A stretch of 64,000 bases of DNA from Dermatemys mawii (taxonomy: Eukaryota > Chordata > Testudines > Dermatemydidae): NCBI GenBank assembly GCA_007922305.1, contig ML677364.1, positions 17,444,260 to 17,508,259 on the forward strand, given 5' to 3'. Under the pieces are notes generated by a model. The model did no database searches. It saw only the letters and a program-made list of their open reading frames with translations, and was not told where the DNA came from. Within the stretch, counting starts at the first letter, position 1. Each line of letters starts with the position of its first letter. Below are positions 1-12,239 of this stretch, one piece after another. The position numbers and the translations under genes were made by a program.

Positions 1-105
1 GGCTCCCTGGAAGTGGCGACATCCCCGTCGCTCAGCTGCTAGGCAGAGACGTGGCCAGGCAGCTCTGTGCACTGTCTCCGCCCAGAGCACCAAGAATCGT
101 AGGAG
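1..105. repeat. GC-rich interspersed repeat fragment
   Basis: This GC-rich start of the window resembles, from memory, a repeat common in turtle genomes (blocks like GGAAGTGGCGACAT and CTAGGCAGAGACGTGGCCAGG). It ends about where a hAT-like coding remnant begins. Class unknown. Confidence 0.35.
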
Positions 106-114
106 CTGAGGGTG

Positions 115-274
115 CCTGCTGAACCGTTGCATGACGTGTGTGATCCAGTGAAACATTGCAGATTGTACAAAATAGTTTGTTACCATCGACATGTAGAATT
201 TGGCTTGCAAATTCTTTCACGTGATCTGCTGCTGTAATAATTTTTGAGGTTTTTGGTTTACTTTGGACACTCAT
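115..274 (-). pseudogene. hAT-type transposase N-terminal zinc-finger remnant (CGGBP1-like)
   Basis: On the minus strand an open segment begins with an ATG at 274 and encodes about 53 residues with the order basic N-terminus, DHVKEF, then GNKLFCTICNVSLDHTRHAT. This is the CxxC and downstream His pattern of the BED-like finger at the start of some hAT transposases, also found in the domesticated CGGBP1 protein. Similarity stops at about 115, where a different GC-rich repeat begins, so the finger lacks its last ligands and the catalytic domain is absent. It is best read as a broken transposon copy. No intact gene is claimed. Confidence 0.55.
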
Positions 275-469
275 TTTTCAGTAATTGCATGTGTCTTCTG
301 GTAGGCAGTCAGTTGAGATCACTACACTACAAAACCTCTCCAGTGTCCCTAACTACCAATCAGTGAGTTCAGCCCCGAGTGTGGTTTGCTGCTGTAAAGT
401 GTCATTCAAAAAATTCTGTCCAGTGCCTCACCTTTCTTTTTATTTTTTTTGAAATAAGCTAATAATTGT

Positions 470-945
470 GCCTGGAAGGGGCAGGGGAAGTTCTGTGTAC
501 AATGTCCCCTCCCCAGGCAGCTGCAAAGGGAAGGGGACAGGAAGCGAGTGGGGAGGGTGAGGTGCAGAGCTATGTGCAGCCAGAAGAGATACCCTAGAGC
601 AGCCCTACAGGGAAAGAGCAAGTCCAGTTCCTCCCCAGCCCAGCAGGAGCTAGAAGCTCCTTCTGCTGGGGTGTTCCCAGCAGCACAGGGAAGATTGGAA
701 CCAAATCTACAAGTCTCTGCCAGCTGCAGGAACCTCAGGGGCTGCTGCCCAGACCCAGAGCATCCTGCAGCAGAAGGAGGCACCCGGAGGTGGGGCTGCC
801 CGCCCCCGCACCACCACCTGAGAGCTTATGCAGGGGAGGGACAGGACTTGTCCAGACCAGCTGGTGCTAGGAGCCTCCTGTGCTGGGGTGTTCCTAGGGA
901 CAAAGGGACATCGATTGTCACTGGGTAATTGGTAGGGCCCTATCT
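470..945. repeat. GC-rich repeat block with spurious ORFs on both strands
   Basis: The block is GC-rich with repeated CCCAGCAG and CTGCTGGGG words and is open in both strands over the same bases, as expected of biased composition. Its right end reads ATTGGTAGGGCCCTAT, a terminus I recall from turtle interspersed repeats. A similar GC-rich text recurs near 24700-24950. No gene is supported. Confidence 0.4.
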
Positions 946-1784
946 ATGAGGTTGCGATATATCTGCTACTTAATCTCCTCTCTTTCATGCTGGCCCACCA
1001 TCAGAAGAGGAAAGGAAGAGTAAGAGATCCCCCCTCCATTAGATACGGGCCACTTCTTCTCTCCTAAAGTTAGTACCTTCCACTGCTGTTCTTTTCCTGC
1101 CCTCATTCCTGGCATCAGACTTTCAGTTCAATGGAAAGAGAAATTCTCTAGAAGGTTTAACATAAGCCCTTAGCCCCAGGGAGGCTATCTGTCATTTTGC
1201 CGTGTATACTTTGAAACTACTATTGTGCCAATATCCATAAACATTGTTTATGTGATGATATTTGTATCCTCCTTTACTAACTTAATCATGTAAGTCAGCA
1301 GTGTAAATGAAAGAATGGCCTTTCTGGAGTGTGTTTTTTTTTAATCAAACGTTTAATAAAATCCAAATATTTTCAGAACAAATTAAATTGCTAAAATGTT
1401 TTTACTACAGAAAGATTGATTACAAGTTCAGTATGGAAATACTGCTGCATCTGTTTAGTCAAAAGTTGGCATGCTGTCTGCTCTGCTCCCCACACTGTGT
1501 ACAGTGGCACAAGTTAACACAATTTAATAGAAAAGCTCATACTTAATTGACATGTTTGGTGAGATTTAAGGTAAGCTATTGTAGGGTTCAGTTACTAACA
1601 TATCCTGCAGTGATTAAATAACCAGTCATGCTACTTGTGCCTATCATTTATTGTTCCATCCACTCTCCAGCTTTGTATTTGACTTCAGATGAGTCCTATT
1701 ATGAGTTAATCTGTATGCAGTCAAATTCTAAATATATAGTAGTAACAACACCTATTTTTATACGGCAGTTTTCCTCAGTAGATC

Positions 1785-1990
1785 TAAAAGTGCTTCACAG
1801 TCTTTAATAAACGTATCCCTGTAACCCTACTGGAAGGTAGGGAAGTACTGCTATCTCCCTTTTATAGTCGGGGAAGTGAAGCTAAGAGGCTAAGTGACTT
1901 GCCCAAGGTCACGTGGACGTTTGTGGTGCAGTAGAGAAATGAACCCAGGTCTTCCAAGTTCTATGCTAGTGCCCCAACCACTGAACCTTA
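1785..1990 (+). repeat. MIR-like SINE
   Basis: The segment contains GTGCTTCACAG, then GACTTGCCCAAGGTCAC and GAACCCAGGTCTTCCAAG, the core and flanking words of MIR/core-SINEs in the forward direction. It is diverged. Retroposed and non-coding. Confidence 0.7.
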
Positions 1991-2225
1991 GACCATCAGT
2001 ATCCCCCCACAGGGAGCAAAATCTAGGTTTCGTGTAGGTCTGAAAACAAAATGCACACAGCTTTTGTCACTTTAAATATTGCATTCAAAACTTGATTTTT
2101 TAGCTTTGGTATGCTAACTTACAGGAACAGACTAAGGCCCCGATCCTTACATTTAGGCAATCTCACTTGTCTGACTGGGACCTGACATAGATTTTTGCAG
2201 TGACTGTATACTTGACTGTCTAAAG

Positions 2226-2537
2226 CAGGGGTAGGCAACCTATGGCACAGGTGCCGAAGGCGGCACGCGAGCTGATTTTCAGTGGCACTCACACTGCCCA
2301 GGTTCTGGCCCCCGGTCTGGGGGGACTCTGCATTTTAATTTAATTTTAAATTAAGTTTCTCAAACATTTTTAAAATCTTATTTAGTTTACATACAGCAAT
2401 AGTTTGTTTATATATTATAGACTTATAGAAAGAGACCTTCTAAAAATGTTAACATGAATTACTGGCACACAAAACCTTAAATTAAAGTGAATAAATGAAG
2501 ACTCAGCACACCACTTCTGAAAGGTTGCCGATCCCTG
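2226..2537. mobile_element. hAT MITE (312 bp) with exact 8-bp target duplication
   Basis: Left end CAGGGGTAGGCAACCT and right end AGGTTGCCGATCCCTG form terminal inverted repeats with two mismatches. The flanks 2218-2225 and 2538-2545 are both GTCTAAAG, an exact 8-bp target duplication, which defines a hAT insertion. The interior is AT-rich and non-coding, so the element was mobilised in trans. Confidence 0.93.
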
Positions 2538-2599
2538 GTCTAAAGTTTGGACTCCACTTAAGTTGCAGTGGCACCAAAAAAACCCATAGCTATGTTAAT

Positions 2600-2935
2600 A
2601 AAACCCTGGCGTAGATTCAGATATGTTGACAGGAGAGGACTTCCGTCCAGATAGCCACCATTGTTCGGGGAGATGGTGTTCTCATACTGACAAAAACCCC
2701 TTCTGTCAGTATCCGACGAAGTAGGTATTAGCCTACGAAACCTTATGCTTCAATACTTTAGTTAGTCTTTAAGGTGCCACAGGTCTCTTTGTCACTTCTG
2801 TAATTCCAGACTAACACAGCTATCTCTCTGATCCTTCTGTCAGTGTAAACTGCATCTACACTACAGGGCTATGTCAATATATCTATGCCTTCATAGGCTC
2901 CATAGAGTAGGCATAGCCTTCAGTTCAGTAAAATC
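2600..2935. repeat. Older interspersed repeat split by a later insertion
   Basis: The flanks of the 2711-2832 insertion read continuously into each other (GTTGACAGGAGAGG ... CTGACAAAAACCCCTTCTGTCAGT ... GTAAACTGCATCTACACTACAGGG), and resemble a sauropsid MITE-like repeat. Its outer ends are not certain. Confidence 0.45.
2711..2832 (+). mobile_element. 122-bp retroposed unit with 12-bp target duplication
   Basis: The unit starts ATCCGACGAAGTAGG and ends AACACAGCTATCTCTCTGAT, text I recall as a very common sauropsid interspersed repeat. It is flanked by the exact direct repeat CCTTCTGTCAGT (2699-2710 and 2833-2844). A 12-bp duplication without terminal inverted repeats points to target-primed retroposition rather than cut-and-paste movement. 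No coding capacity. Confidence 0.7.
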
Positions 2936-5240
2936 CTCAGAGCTGCCACTGACCACTGGTTAATAGAAACTTTTTTTCTATAGTGCGTTTTTTATTTAAA
3001 TTGGTATCAGTTTAGGTGGTGCCTGTTGTCCTGTGAGTTGACTGTTGCAAACTCCCTCACGTTGTTCTCTCATTGGTATGAGATTATTTGAAAGTGAAAC
3101 GATTATTTCCAGCCCAGTATTGTATTTTATCTCTCATCATCTCAAAAGCACTGGTAAACCAGCCAACAGGGTTTTGATCTCTGTAATCAACTTTGTTTTG
3201 ATTGCTTAGAATTGTACTGATGAAAATGGATAAATTTCTGGACAGTCATCAACACAGATTAAATCTAACAGGATCTTGTTATCTTGGAGCCTGCCAAAAA
3301 AAACACAGAGTAGTGCAGAGCAGTTATTCACCAAAGTAATTTTTTCTCTAACCAGAGGAAGTGAGGGGAAGAGAATCTGTCCAAATTATTGCCTGTCTTA
3401 AATGCCTCATTCTTCCACCTCTTGCATTCAAACCATTCAGATTTCAGCATTTCTATTTGAAAAGAAAACTGAGAGCATAACACTTGCAAGGAATTTTTTA
3501 AAGATTTTTCTTTATATTTAAGTAGTACAGATGATGTTGGTAGGTTCTAAAGAATCCAGTTCAGTCCTTGGGATTGAAGGATGGAAGTTGTAATGCACAG
3601 TCTCAGTCAATAATATGAATCAGTCAAGGATACTGAAGACCTGTTCATCTTTGTTACTTTCTGGCCTCTTCAAAGCTTCCTTGGCTAGAAGGTAACAAAG
3701 ATTAACAAGGATGATCCAGTAGAATTTTGCCCTCCATCTTGAGATCATATACAACACAAGTCCCTGGCTCCAAACGTTTCACTGCAGCACTTTGCTAACT
3801 TTTCTGAAAGGGAGAAATTGAACAAGTGGGCTGAAAATGAGAGAGCTTTAGGACTGTATCTAATGAACAGCCTGAAAAGAGATGCACGTTAGCTCGCTAT
3901 CAACAGCTGCGGTTCATGTGAATTTTTATTAGGACTGAATTCTAAGATGAGTGCTGCCCTACCCGCTCTGTACTCTGCTCCAAGTACAATCTGAAATCTT
4001 CTTTCCCCAGTCATCTAAATACATTGTAATTACTTATATCCTAACACTTAAAATTAATAATAGAGATGGGTCTGAGTAAAAACCCTGGCTCAGCATGTGA
4101 ATGGGTACAACTTTGCAGCTCTGGGCTATCGCTAATTATTCACTATGACTTCTGAAGTCCACGTACAGCTGAATAGACTTTGACTAATTTGTGAAAAGTA
4201 ACTTAAGATTCTCAAGGAAATTGTTGATAGCTCAGTAAACCTTGCACAATATGCCCATGCACTGCAAATCCATTTGATCTTTAGTGGCATGGTATAGGTG
4301 TTACTCCTGTTCTTTCTTTCACTGGTATATGTTTTCATGGGACATGAAAATTAGTATCAGTTTAAAGGGAAAAGGGGTGGGGTGGGAGGAGAAAAGAGTA
4401 ATCTCAAGCACTGTCATATGTCTAGGATTACTTTGAGTGATCCCGTCAAGTGTTTACATCATCCCTGATAAACTCCATTAATGAAAAATCTCTATAAAGA
4501 ACAAATAATCTCAAGAGGCAGTTTCAAAATAAGTGCATTTCAATTATACAAGAGAATGGAAAAACTAATACATCTGGGAAATCCAAATGAAAGGCGATTT
4601 TATATAAGATCAAATGCAATATACTTAAGTGACCTTTTCTTCCTCAGAAGCAGCTAAATGCAAGCAGTTACTGAATTATAACAAATGCAAATAGCTTGGA
4701 AAGACATTAAAATACATTTTAACAAACAACTGAAACTCTTAGTATGCTTATTTTTGTGCAGTTTTATAAAATACAAAAAAACTATGATGTTATAAGATCC
4801 ACTAAGAGAGTTCAGGTTTTACAAAAATAAAATTCCTATGCATAAAGGAGATCATTGCAAACTGAGGTTGGTTTTCTGTATTCTACAGTTTGCATGAACA
4901 TTGCCATTATGCAAAGGGTCTATAAATCCTTGTACATTCCCAGCCTTCAAGTAGTTGGGTGAAATGTTAATACTAATGATGAGCATGGATTTTTTTATCT
5001 TTAGCTGGATAATAAATATATTTATTGTATGCTTGAATTGTGGCTAGAAACAAATTTTGGCTAAAAGTTATTTCTTTTGCACATTATTCTGTTTCTAACT
5101 ATATTTGTAGCATTGTTCATTTTGGTTTACAGTGTGTATCTTTAAGGACATTCTTTTCTGAATCTTTACTTTCCTAGTTAGTTTTTGTTTTAAAAAATGT
5201 TATGGATGGAATATGCCAACTATCCAACCAGTGAATTGTT

Positions 5241-6185
5241 AGTATGGCTGTATAGCAGAGCGGCAACTCACCCTGCAGTGCCTCCTGCTGGTCTGTCCGG
5301 GGAATTAGCTTGTCCAGCCTTTGAAGCGCCCTCTGCAGCTTGTAGTCCCGCTCGCACTGGTCCTATGTCCCTCCCTGGACTCGGGTGTCCCCATCCCTAG
5401 GGTGCAGCACTCCTGCAGTACCCCCACAGATCTCAGGGTCTCCCCTCCCCTCCCCTCCCCCTATCCCCACCATGCCTCAGTCTAGGCAACTGCCAGTCAC
5501 CACTTACCCCCATTCACTGAGGATGCCTGCAGTATAATTGCCATTCATCACCGGCAAGGGGGGTAGGCCTGACGCCTCTGTAACCATGGGCTACCCCCTG
5601 CAATCCCAGTACCCTTTGTTGGGCCGTCCTCTAGGCCAGTGGTCTTTAAAGTGGGGTGCGCGAGACCCTGTTGCCACTGCCGATCCTGCCCAGGAGACCG
5701 CCAAACTCCCGGGTGGTCTATTTTTGTCCTGCTGAAATGCCGCCGCAGAAAGCAGAAGCATTTCGTCGGACATACCGCCGCCCTCCCCTCCCCCCCTCCC
5801 CGGGGTCGTGTGAGTTTTTCCTCCACAAAAAGGGGCCGTGAAGGAAAAACTTTGAAGACTGCTGCCCTAGGCCCTGCAGCCTGGGAGTTTCCAGGCTGGA
5901 GCTCCCCCAGCTCCTCTTGCCTTGCCCCAGCCCTGCTCCACTCTAGGTACCCTGTCAAGCTCCCTAGCAGCCAGGCCTGTCTGCCTCCACAGACAGAGAC
6001 GCTTTCTCTGTGCACTAAACTCTGGACCTTTTTATTAGGGCCAGCGAGCCTGTTTGGGCGTGGCCACCCAGCTGAGCCTTCTCTCCCAATCAGCCTGGGA
6101 GCTCACTTACTCCCAGCCACAACCCTATCCTGGGTTCTTTTAAGCCACTTTCCGCTGGAGAGAGGCAGCCGCCGCACTACAGGCT
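5241..6185. mobile_element. LTR-like repeat, interrupted by a hAT MITE
   Basis: The block has the base composition and words (CTGCAGCCTGGGAGTTTCC, GGCGTGGCC, CCAATCAGCCTGGGAGC) of an LTR-like repeat I associate with turtles. Text on the two sides of the 5637-5864 insertion joins at the duplicated CTAGGC, so it is one older element. Long ORFs on both strands here are composition artefacts. No internal retroviral genes are seen. Confidence 0.5.
5637..5864. mobile_element. hAT MITE (228 bp) nested in the LTR-like repeat
   Basis: Ends CAGTGGTCTTTAAAGT and AACTTTGAAGACTGCTG are inverted repeats. Flanks 5629-5636 CTCTAGGC and 5865-5872 CCCTAGGC match at 7 of 8 bases, the hAT target size. It interrupts the surrounding repeat, so it is the younger insertion. 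Confidence 0.88.
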
Positions 6186-6334
6186 GGTATTTCTTCCCCC
6201 ACATATTTAAAGGTTTGTGTGACATTTGCCTAGTTTATTCAAAATCCCCTTTGCTAACTTCAAAAATTTAAGCCACTTGTGCTGCAAACACACACATTTG
6301 TCTCTTAACTTTTGCAAGATTTGTGAGTAAAATA

Positions 6335-6655
6335 CAGTAACTCCTCGCTTAACGTAGTTATGTTCCTGAAGAATACGACTTTAAGTGAAATGATATTAAG
6401 CGAATCCAATTTCCTCATAAGAATGAATGTAAATAGTGGGGGTAGGTTCCAGGGACATTTTTTTTTTTTTTTTTGGTCCTACAGTACAGTACTATAGTTG
6501 GGAGGTTCCCCAGCTTTACTCCACCCAGGCACAGTCCAGTGGCACTGCAGACAATGAGGCAGGCGGGGAGGCTGAAGGTGCTGTAGGCTAGGAGAAGCAC
6601 GTTGTGCAGCAGCAGTGGCAGCTTCCTCTATTCTGCAATCCCAATACCAGCATTA
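6335..6655 (+). mobile_element. Tc1/mariner-type MITE, left part
   Basis: After a TA at 6333-6334 the segment reads CAGTAACTCCTCGCTTAACG and then GCGAATCCAATTTCC, matching the left end of the longer element at 37077. It is followed by a T-run and GC-richer DNA that does not reach the expected right terminal repeat, so it looks truncated. A small - strand ORF across it is not a gene. Confidence 0.65.
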
Positions 6656-6848
6656 TATTCAGGAAAAAAAAATAGCATTGGGAGAGAATTCAGATTTGTA
6701 GGCATCCATTTAGTCACGCTTTTTAGCTATGTATAGAATTTGAAGCGTATTCAGATCACTTGTTTCCCCCACACATGCATTTTTAATGATGTATAAAGCA
6801 AGGCTTACTTCAGTGACCACTGGAATTAAAAGTATGATGGTACATGCC

Positions 6849-7277
6849 TTACACTAATCTTGACAGAATTAGTATTCTAATCTGTTTAAAACTCTCTGGT
6901 AGCAACACAAGTTGCATCCGATGGTGGAATTCTTCTAAAAAATCATTAAACAGGACTGGCAGTATTTTGAAGAAGCAAAGTGGGTGATTTGAACATGGAA
7001 AACAAGAGTTACTTATGCACTGACACAGAATCGGTATGACAGACATACCAGATGTATCACTGCACTTTCTGACAGGAGCGTGTCTATTATAGGCACATTC
7101 TTCTTGTGCAATGAAATTGTCTGCCACCACGGTAAAGCTTGTTTGTACAGGGGACAGCTTTCTTGGGGCTGGTCCAAGATTGTGGAATCTATAAAGCACC
7201 AAACCCTTTGCCATCTTCTTTTCTATTTGGCCTTCACTAATAAAGACACATAGCACCTCAGCACACTGTGCATACAT
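6849..7277 (-). other. Unassigned 142-codon open stretch
   Basis: A minus-strand stretch of about 142 codons is open. It shows no domain I recognise, has many cysteines and no clear start context, and lies inside an intron. It is recorded because it is the longest unexplained frame left of the first exon. It is more likely a chance frame in an old repeat than a gene. Confidence 0.15.
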
Positions 7278-7901
7278 TTTTGTTTAAAGAAAAAAATTAT
7301 TCCACACAGATTTTCCCCATGGATAAAGGAAGATGGGTAGGAGGAAAGAACCACATATGATAGATGTTATTTTGTTTACTGCACTATTGGCAGGTGTTCT
7401 GTGTTTATACCTGTAGGTATATAGGTAGGATTGTAGTAACACACACTAGTATGGAAACTGTAGGGAGGAATTCTGCATTTTCTTCATTGGTAGAGGATGT
7501 GTAGTTCTGCTCAGTCTCTAACTATTGAGGACTCAATTGCCAATGGATGGAAGTATGGAGCTGTAAGGAAATCTCTTTCTACCCTTGTGGGCCACCCCTA
7601 TCAATAGCAACTGCATGGGGAAAGAAAGAGAGCAGCCAGCATTGGGCTGCTAATTCTCCAATTCAGGTGTGAGAGATGTGCCCTTAAGTGTGTTGATGGG
7701 CATAATGGTGCCAACAGAAAATAAGTAAGCTGCAGCAGCAAAAAGGCATGGAATTGCAATCTGGTTTCTGCCCTGTTCCTGGGGCGGTGCAACTGTATGC
7801 TGCCCCTTACTTGACTTGGACTGTAGGGTTAGAATGATGATTTGATTTTGTGTGTGGACAGAAGAGCCATGTATTTAGGTATATTAGATGTGCCAGTGTA
7901 A

Positions 7902-8237
<336 letters not shown>

Positions 8238-8334
8238 TAGCAAATTCTCACCTTAAATGTTGTTTTAGGCAGATTGCAGATTCTTGAAGGCAAGTGGCAT
8301 TTGCTTGCAGCTTAAAACTCCTGATATTTCTTTC

Positions 8335-8960
8335 ACAGCCTAGACAACCCTCTCACCTGGGCTGAGCCTTTCTCCTCTAGTCCAGTCTTTTTGTTCTCAG
8401 GTATCTCCAGCAGTCCTCTTTCTTGGGCCAAGTGTCAATGAAGAACCAAACTTGATGATGTCACTCCCTTTCCTTAAATAGTTTTTGCATATGGTGGGAA
8501 TCTTCTGTCTCCCAATGTGATTCCCACCCCCTACTGGTCAGTGGGAAAACACTGGTATCGTAATGGAGTCCAGTATAAGGTGACTTGGTCACATGTCCCT
8601 GCAGCCATAACTCAGGCTGTTCCCAGTGTCCCCAGAAAGAGATTAACATCTTCAAAGACCTATTGATCTCCCTAAAGGCCTTTCCCAACCGGCTATCTAG
8701 ACTGATTGCATTCTGTCTAGTGGGTGTTCCCCAGGTGTAAACACATGTGTAAAAGATGCATAGACAATATTCCTAACTTCTTCAGATGCAAAAATGATAC
8801 ATGCATAAAAATAGGATAATCATAACCTTTACAATGATATCTCACATGACCCATTTTGCATAAAACACATCTTAGTTATGTCATAATCATATTGTAACCA
8901 TATATCTTTGAAGAATATGGGATGTGTGTCACTAATATCCTAAAAAGTTCATGAGAAGGA
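8335..8960. mobile_element. LTR-like repeat remnant
   Basis: The run from TCTCTAGTCCAGTC through GATGATGTCACTCCC, GTGACTTGGTCACATG and GTAAACACATGTGTAAAAG to CATGACCCATTTTGCATAAA matches, from memory, an LTR-type repeat common in turtles. It is diverged and has no internal coding region. A small minus-strand ORF over it is a shadow. Confidence 0.45.
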
Positions 8961-9253
8961 ATAGGTGGTAATTTTTCTGAACACCCTGTCCCCCATCCAA
9001 GCCCTTAGCTTTGGAGTAACAGCGCCTTAACAAGTCACTAGAAAGTATTTTACATAGAAGGAATGAATTATCACTCTAATTTTGCAGCATTTTTCAAGTA
9101 AGAAGAAATTCAAAGTACAAGCTTTATGTGAAGAATATTTCTCCTTTCATGGTACAATTAGATGGGTATTAATCCAGAAGAGGTTGCGAGTTTTATGTAT
9201 TGCATTTAGAATTATAACTAATTCAGTGATCCACCTACGTATGTTTCATAATA

Positions 9254-9374
9254 GAGTGACCAGACAGAAAGTATGAAAAATCTGTATGGGAAGTGGGGGG
9301 TAATAGGTACCTATATAAGAAAAAAGCCCCAAATATCGGGACTGTCCCTATAAAATCGGGATATCTGGTCACTC
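9254..9374. mobile_element. Short mariner-type MITE (121 bp) with TA target
   Basis: Ends GAGTGACCAGA and TCTGGTCACTC are perfect inverted repeats flanked by TA at 9252-9253 and 9375-9376. The interior is symmetric (ATCGGGACTGTCCC and ATAAAATCGGGATA). Non-coding. Confidence 0.88.
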
Positions 9375-9477
9375 TAGTTTCATTCTTGTGTGGTTACTTT
9401 TCATTATCTAATTATACTTGGCACATCTCTTTTTCAAGTACTGTATACACATGAATTTATTATCACACCATCATTCT

Positions 9478-9600
9478 TAGGTGCTGTAAGTATTGTTATA
9501 TCAGTTTTTACAGATGGAACAAACTGAGACAGATTAAAGTGATTTGTCCAGGCTTATATAGCTAATTATAGACAGAGAAATTACAGCTCAGAAGTGCTAA
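9478..9600 (+). repeat. MIR-like SINE fragment
   Basis: Diverged text TTTTTACAGATGGAACAAACTGAGAC followed by GATTTGTCCAGG corresponds to the MIR core in forward direction. Confidence 0.5.
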
Positions 9601-10900
9601 ATGTTCAGTCTTAAGGTAAAGATTGCTATTGTAAAATATGTGCTTCTAAAACATGAAGAAAAAATGAGAATTAATCTTTGTTTATATGGAAAATTTAAAA
9701 GTTGAACTGAATGTTGCCACAAGTAGTGATTTTAATTAGAATATTCACTTCCAAGCAGTTATTGAACAGGGTGTTGGGGGAAAGCAGAACTCTACATCAC
9801 ATTAGATTTATTATATTCTTTACTACTTCTTTGAATGATGGCCCCTTTGTGTATGCCTGTTGTGTGTGTTTCCTGAACCACAGAACTTCAGCATTGAACT
9901 TAAAATATTTGATGCATGATGGTGGTAGGGCATTTGGGTTCCAGCAAAAAAATACCTGCCATATTTGGATTATTATGCAAGATTCTGAATGCTCTGCTGG
10001 AGATGAACTTTCATAGATCTAAATATTCCAAGGCTAAATTTGTTTACCTGGAAGATTGACCTCTTGCAGAACCCTTTAAACATTAAATGCTATCTACCTG
10101 CAAATAATGGAGCCAACTGAGAAGTGAGGACAGATCAATGCCATTGAGTTCCCCTTTTCGTCATTCTGCTCTCCCAACCACATCCTCTCCTCTAACTTCT
10201 CACAGCTCTTCAGTAGAACAGGTATTAACTCCCACTGTGACTGCTGATAAGATTAGCAACCCATCCTTAAGTCAGCAAAGTATTTTAAAAATAATTTAAA
10301 AAATCTATAACAAAACACCCCACCTTTTTGATTTCTGATAAGAAATGAAAACACACACACACAATTCAGGTTGTGTATGGTTTCTTGTCATGCTTTTCTG
10401 GTCAACCGGTCAGTTCCTAAAGCAGAATCAGGAACACCTGATTTTATGTACTGACAGGCCTCTGCTTTCACATCAGTAGTGAGATATAGGCCAATGGATA
10501 TTGTGAACTACTCCTCCTGGCTGGCATTGGGAATAGAACTGTCAACTAGAAAAAAAACCTAACTGCAAAAAAATGACTGACTTTAGGTCAGCCAGAATGT
10601 TTGAGAGCATACAGAATGAAGTCTCTTGACTTCATTGAAGAGTCAAATAGCCATATGGGATATACTGTCATCAGGTTATAGAGAGACAGCTCTGGAGGAT
10701 GAAGAAACATTGGATGGCCATATCAAATATTGCTTAACTCCCAAATGGGAGAATATTACCTTAAGAATCATGATTCGCTTTATCTGATTATGAAGCATAG
10801 AATTCTTATGGAGGATACATAGACCAGCCACTATAGAGGCTATTTTTGGCTTAGAGACCATTTACTAATACCTAAACAGGTCTTCAGAGTTCTGTGTGTA

Positions 10901-11120
10901 CAGGCATGTCGTGTCTTAGGCGTATTTAACATACACGATTTCAGCTTTACGCGGTCTGCAAAAAAAAAAAAGGAGGGGGGATTTTTTTTAAAAAAACAAC
11001 ACTTCCTGTAAGGGGCACAATTTCGCCTCCCATTGAAGAGAATGGGTTCTGGCTATACGTGGTTTCCGCTTTACGCGATAACTGCGGAACGGAACTCTCG
11101 CGCAAGATGCGACATGCCTG
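10901..11120. mobile_element. Mariner-type MITE, family A copy 1 (220 bp)
   Basis: Ends CAGGCATGTCGTGTCTTAGGCG and CGCAAGATGCGACATGCCTG form inverted repeats, with TA at 10899-10900 and 11121-11122. The interior has CGATTTCAGCTTTACGCGG, a poly-A tract and CCATTGAAGAGAATGGG. The same family recurs at 44608 in the same orientation. Confidence 0.88.
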
Positions 11121-11924
11121 TATATCATCTCATTTATTCTGTAGAGGAAAAATATTCCATCATCCAAATTAAAGACATAGGTTGAAATCTTGACCTCATT
11201 AAATCAATGACAAAACTCCCACTGATTTTGAGAGAGGCAGGATTTCACTCATGATGTGTACTTCTCTTTGATGAGAAACTATTAATCGAGAAGTAGAGCA
11301 TTCAGAGTGTCTTTCTTTTCTTCCATCTGTAACCTCGCTGCTTTTGTGTTTTTGTTAATGTCAGTTATGTGTTATGCAAATAACCATAGGAACGTGAAGC
11401 GTATTTTGATAACAGTTTGGTAGGAGGATTTGATGTTTTAGAGGAGTGGAGATAGTAAACTGAGCTTTTCACCTCAAAACCACTTAGAACTTAACCCTCC
11501 AAAAAAGCATTGCCGTCTGGCTGTTCAGTGGTTTATATTAAATCAATAGTAGTTTCAGTTCAGTTCCTAGTGGACACGGGTCAATATTAATTTGCACTAG
11601 TTGGTTCTTATTAGCAGTCTCGGTAGTCACCCTAAATATATATCTTCTTATTTAATCAGAAGGCACGCTGCCAAAACATAAGGCCACCACAGTGAACCTG
11701 AGATTGTAGAGAGATTATCTGACTGCAGATTCTCACAGGTTAAAAAGCCAAATCAATCAATATGGCTCAGAGTAGAAGATTATGACTGTTCTAATTCTAT
11801 ATAGGGTTACCCAGGGTGAAACTTTCAAAAGCTCCTATGTCGCATTTTCAAAACTGACTTAAGCATTTAGGTTTAACAGTCTGTTCCATGTCGTATTTAG
11901 CTGTGACGCTGAGTACCTTTCCCA

Positions 11925-12005
11925 ATCAGAAGAGTTCTGTGTAGCTCAAAAGCTTGTCTCTTTCACCAACAGAAATTCATCCAATACCTCACCCATCTTG
12001 TCTCT
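11925..12005 (+). repeat. Interspersed repeat fragment
   Basis: Text GTAGCTCAAAAGCTTGTCTC followed by CACCAACAGAAATTCATCC and CCTCACCCATCTTGTCTC is a widespread amniote repeat that I recognise by text only. A copy in the opposite direction lies near 55785-55910. Confidence 0.55.
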
Positions 12006-12239
12006 TGCAGTAATTAATTCCTGTCAAAAGTCACTGGGACTTAGGCTCTTAAGTGCCTGTATTTTTTGTCATTGCTGTGGCTACAGGACTGTAATAAGTA
12101 AAAGCCTGAAGTAATATAAAGATTTTATCACAGTCGAAAATTGTAAATAATATAATACTTCTATAGCCGTTTCCATCAAGGATCTCAGTGTGGCATACTA
12201 ACATCAATTAATTGACCCTCTCTACATCTTGGTGAATTT

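Noticed and set aside
4132..4338. 68-codon minus ORF in the first intron
   Set aside because: AT-rich intronic DNA, no recognisable motif or splice context.
5548..6271. Overlapping 155-codon minus and 210-codon plus ORFs
   Set aside because: They cross the boundary between an LTR-like repeat and a nested hAT MITE, show no domain and arise from GC-rich composition.
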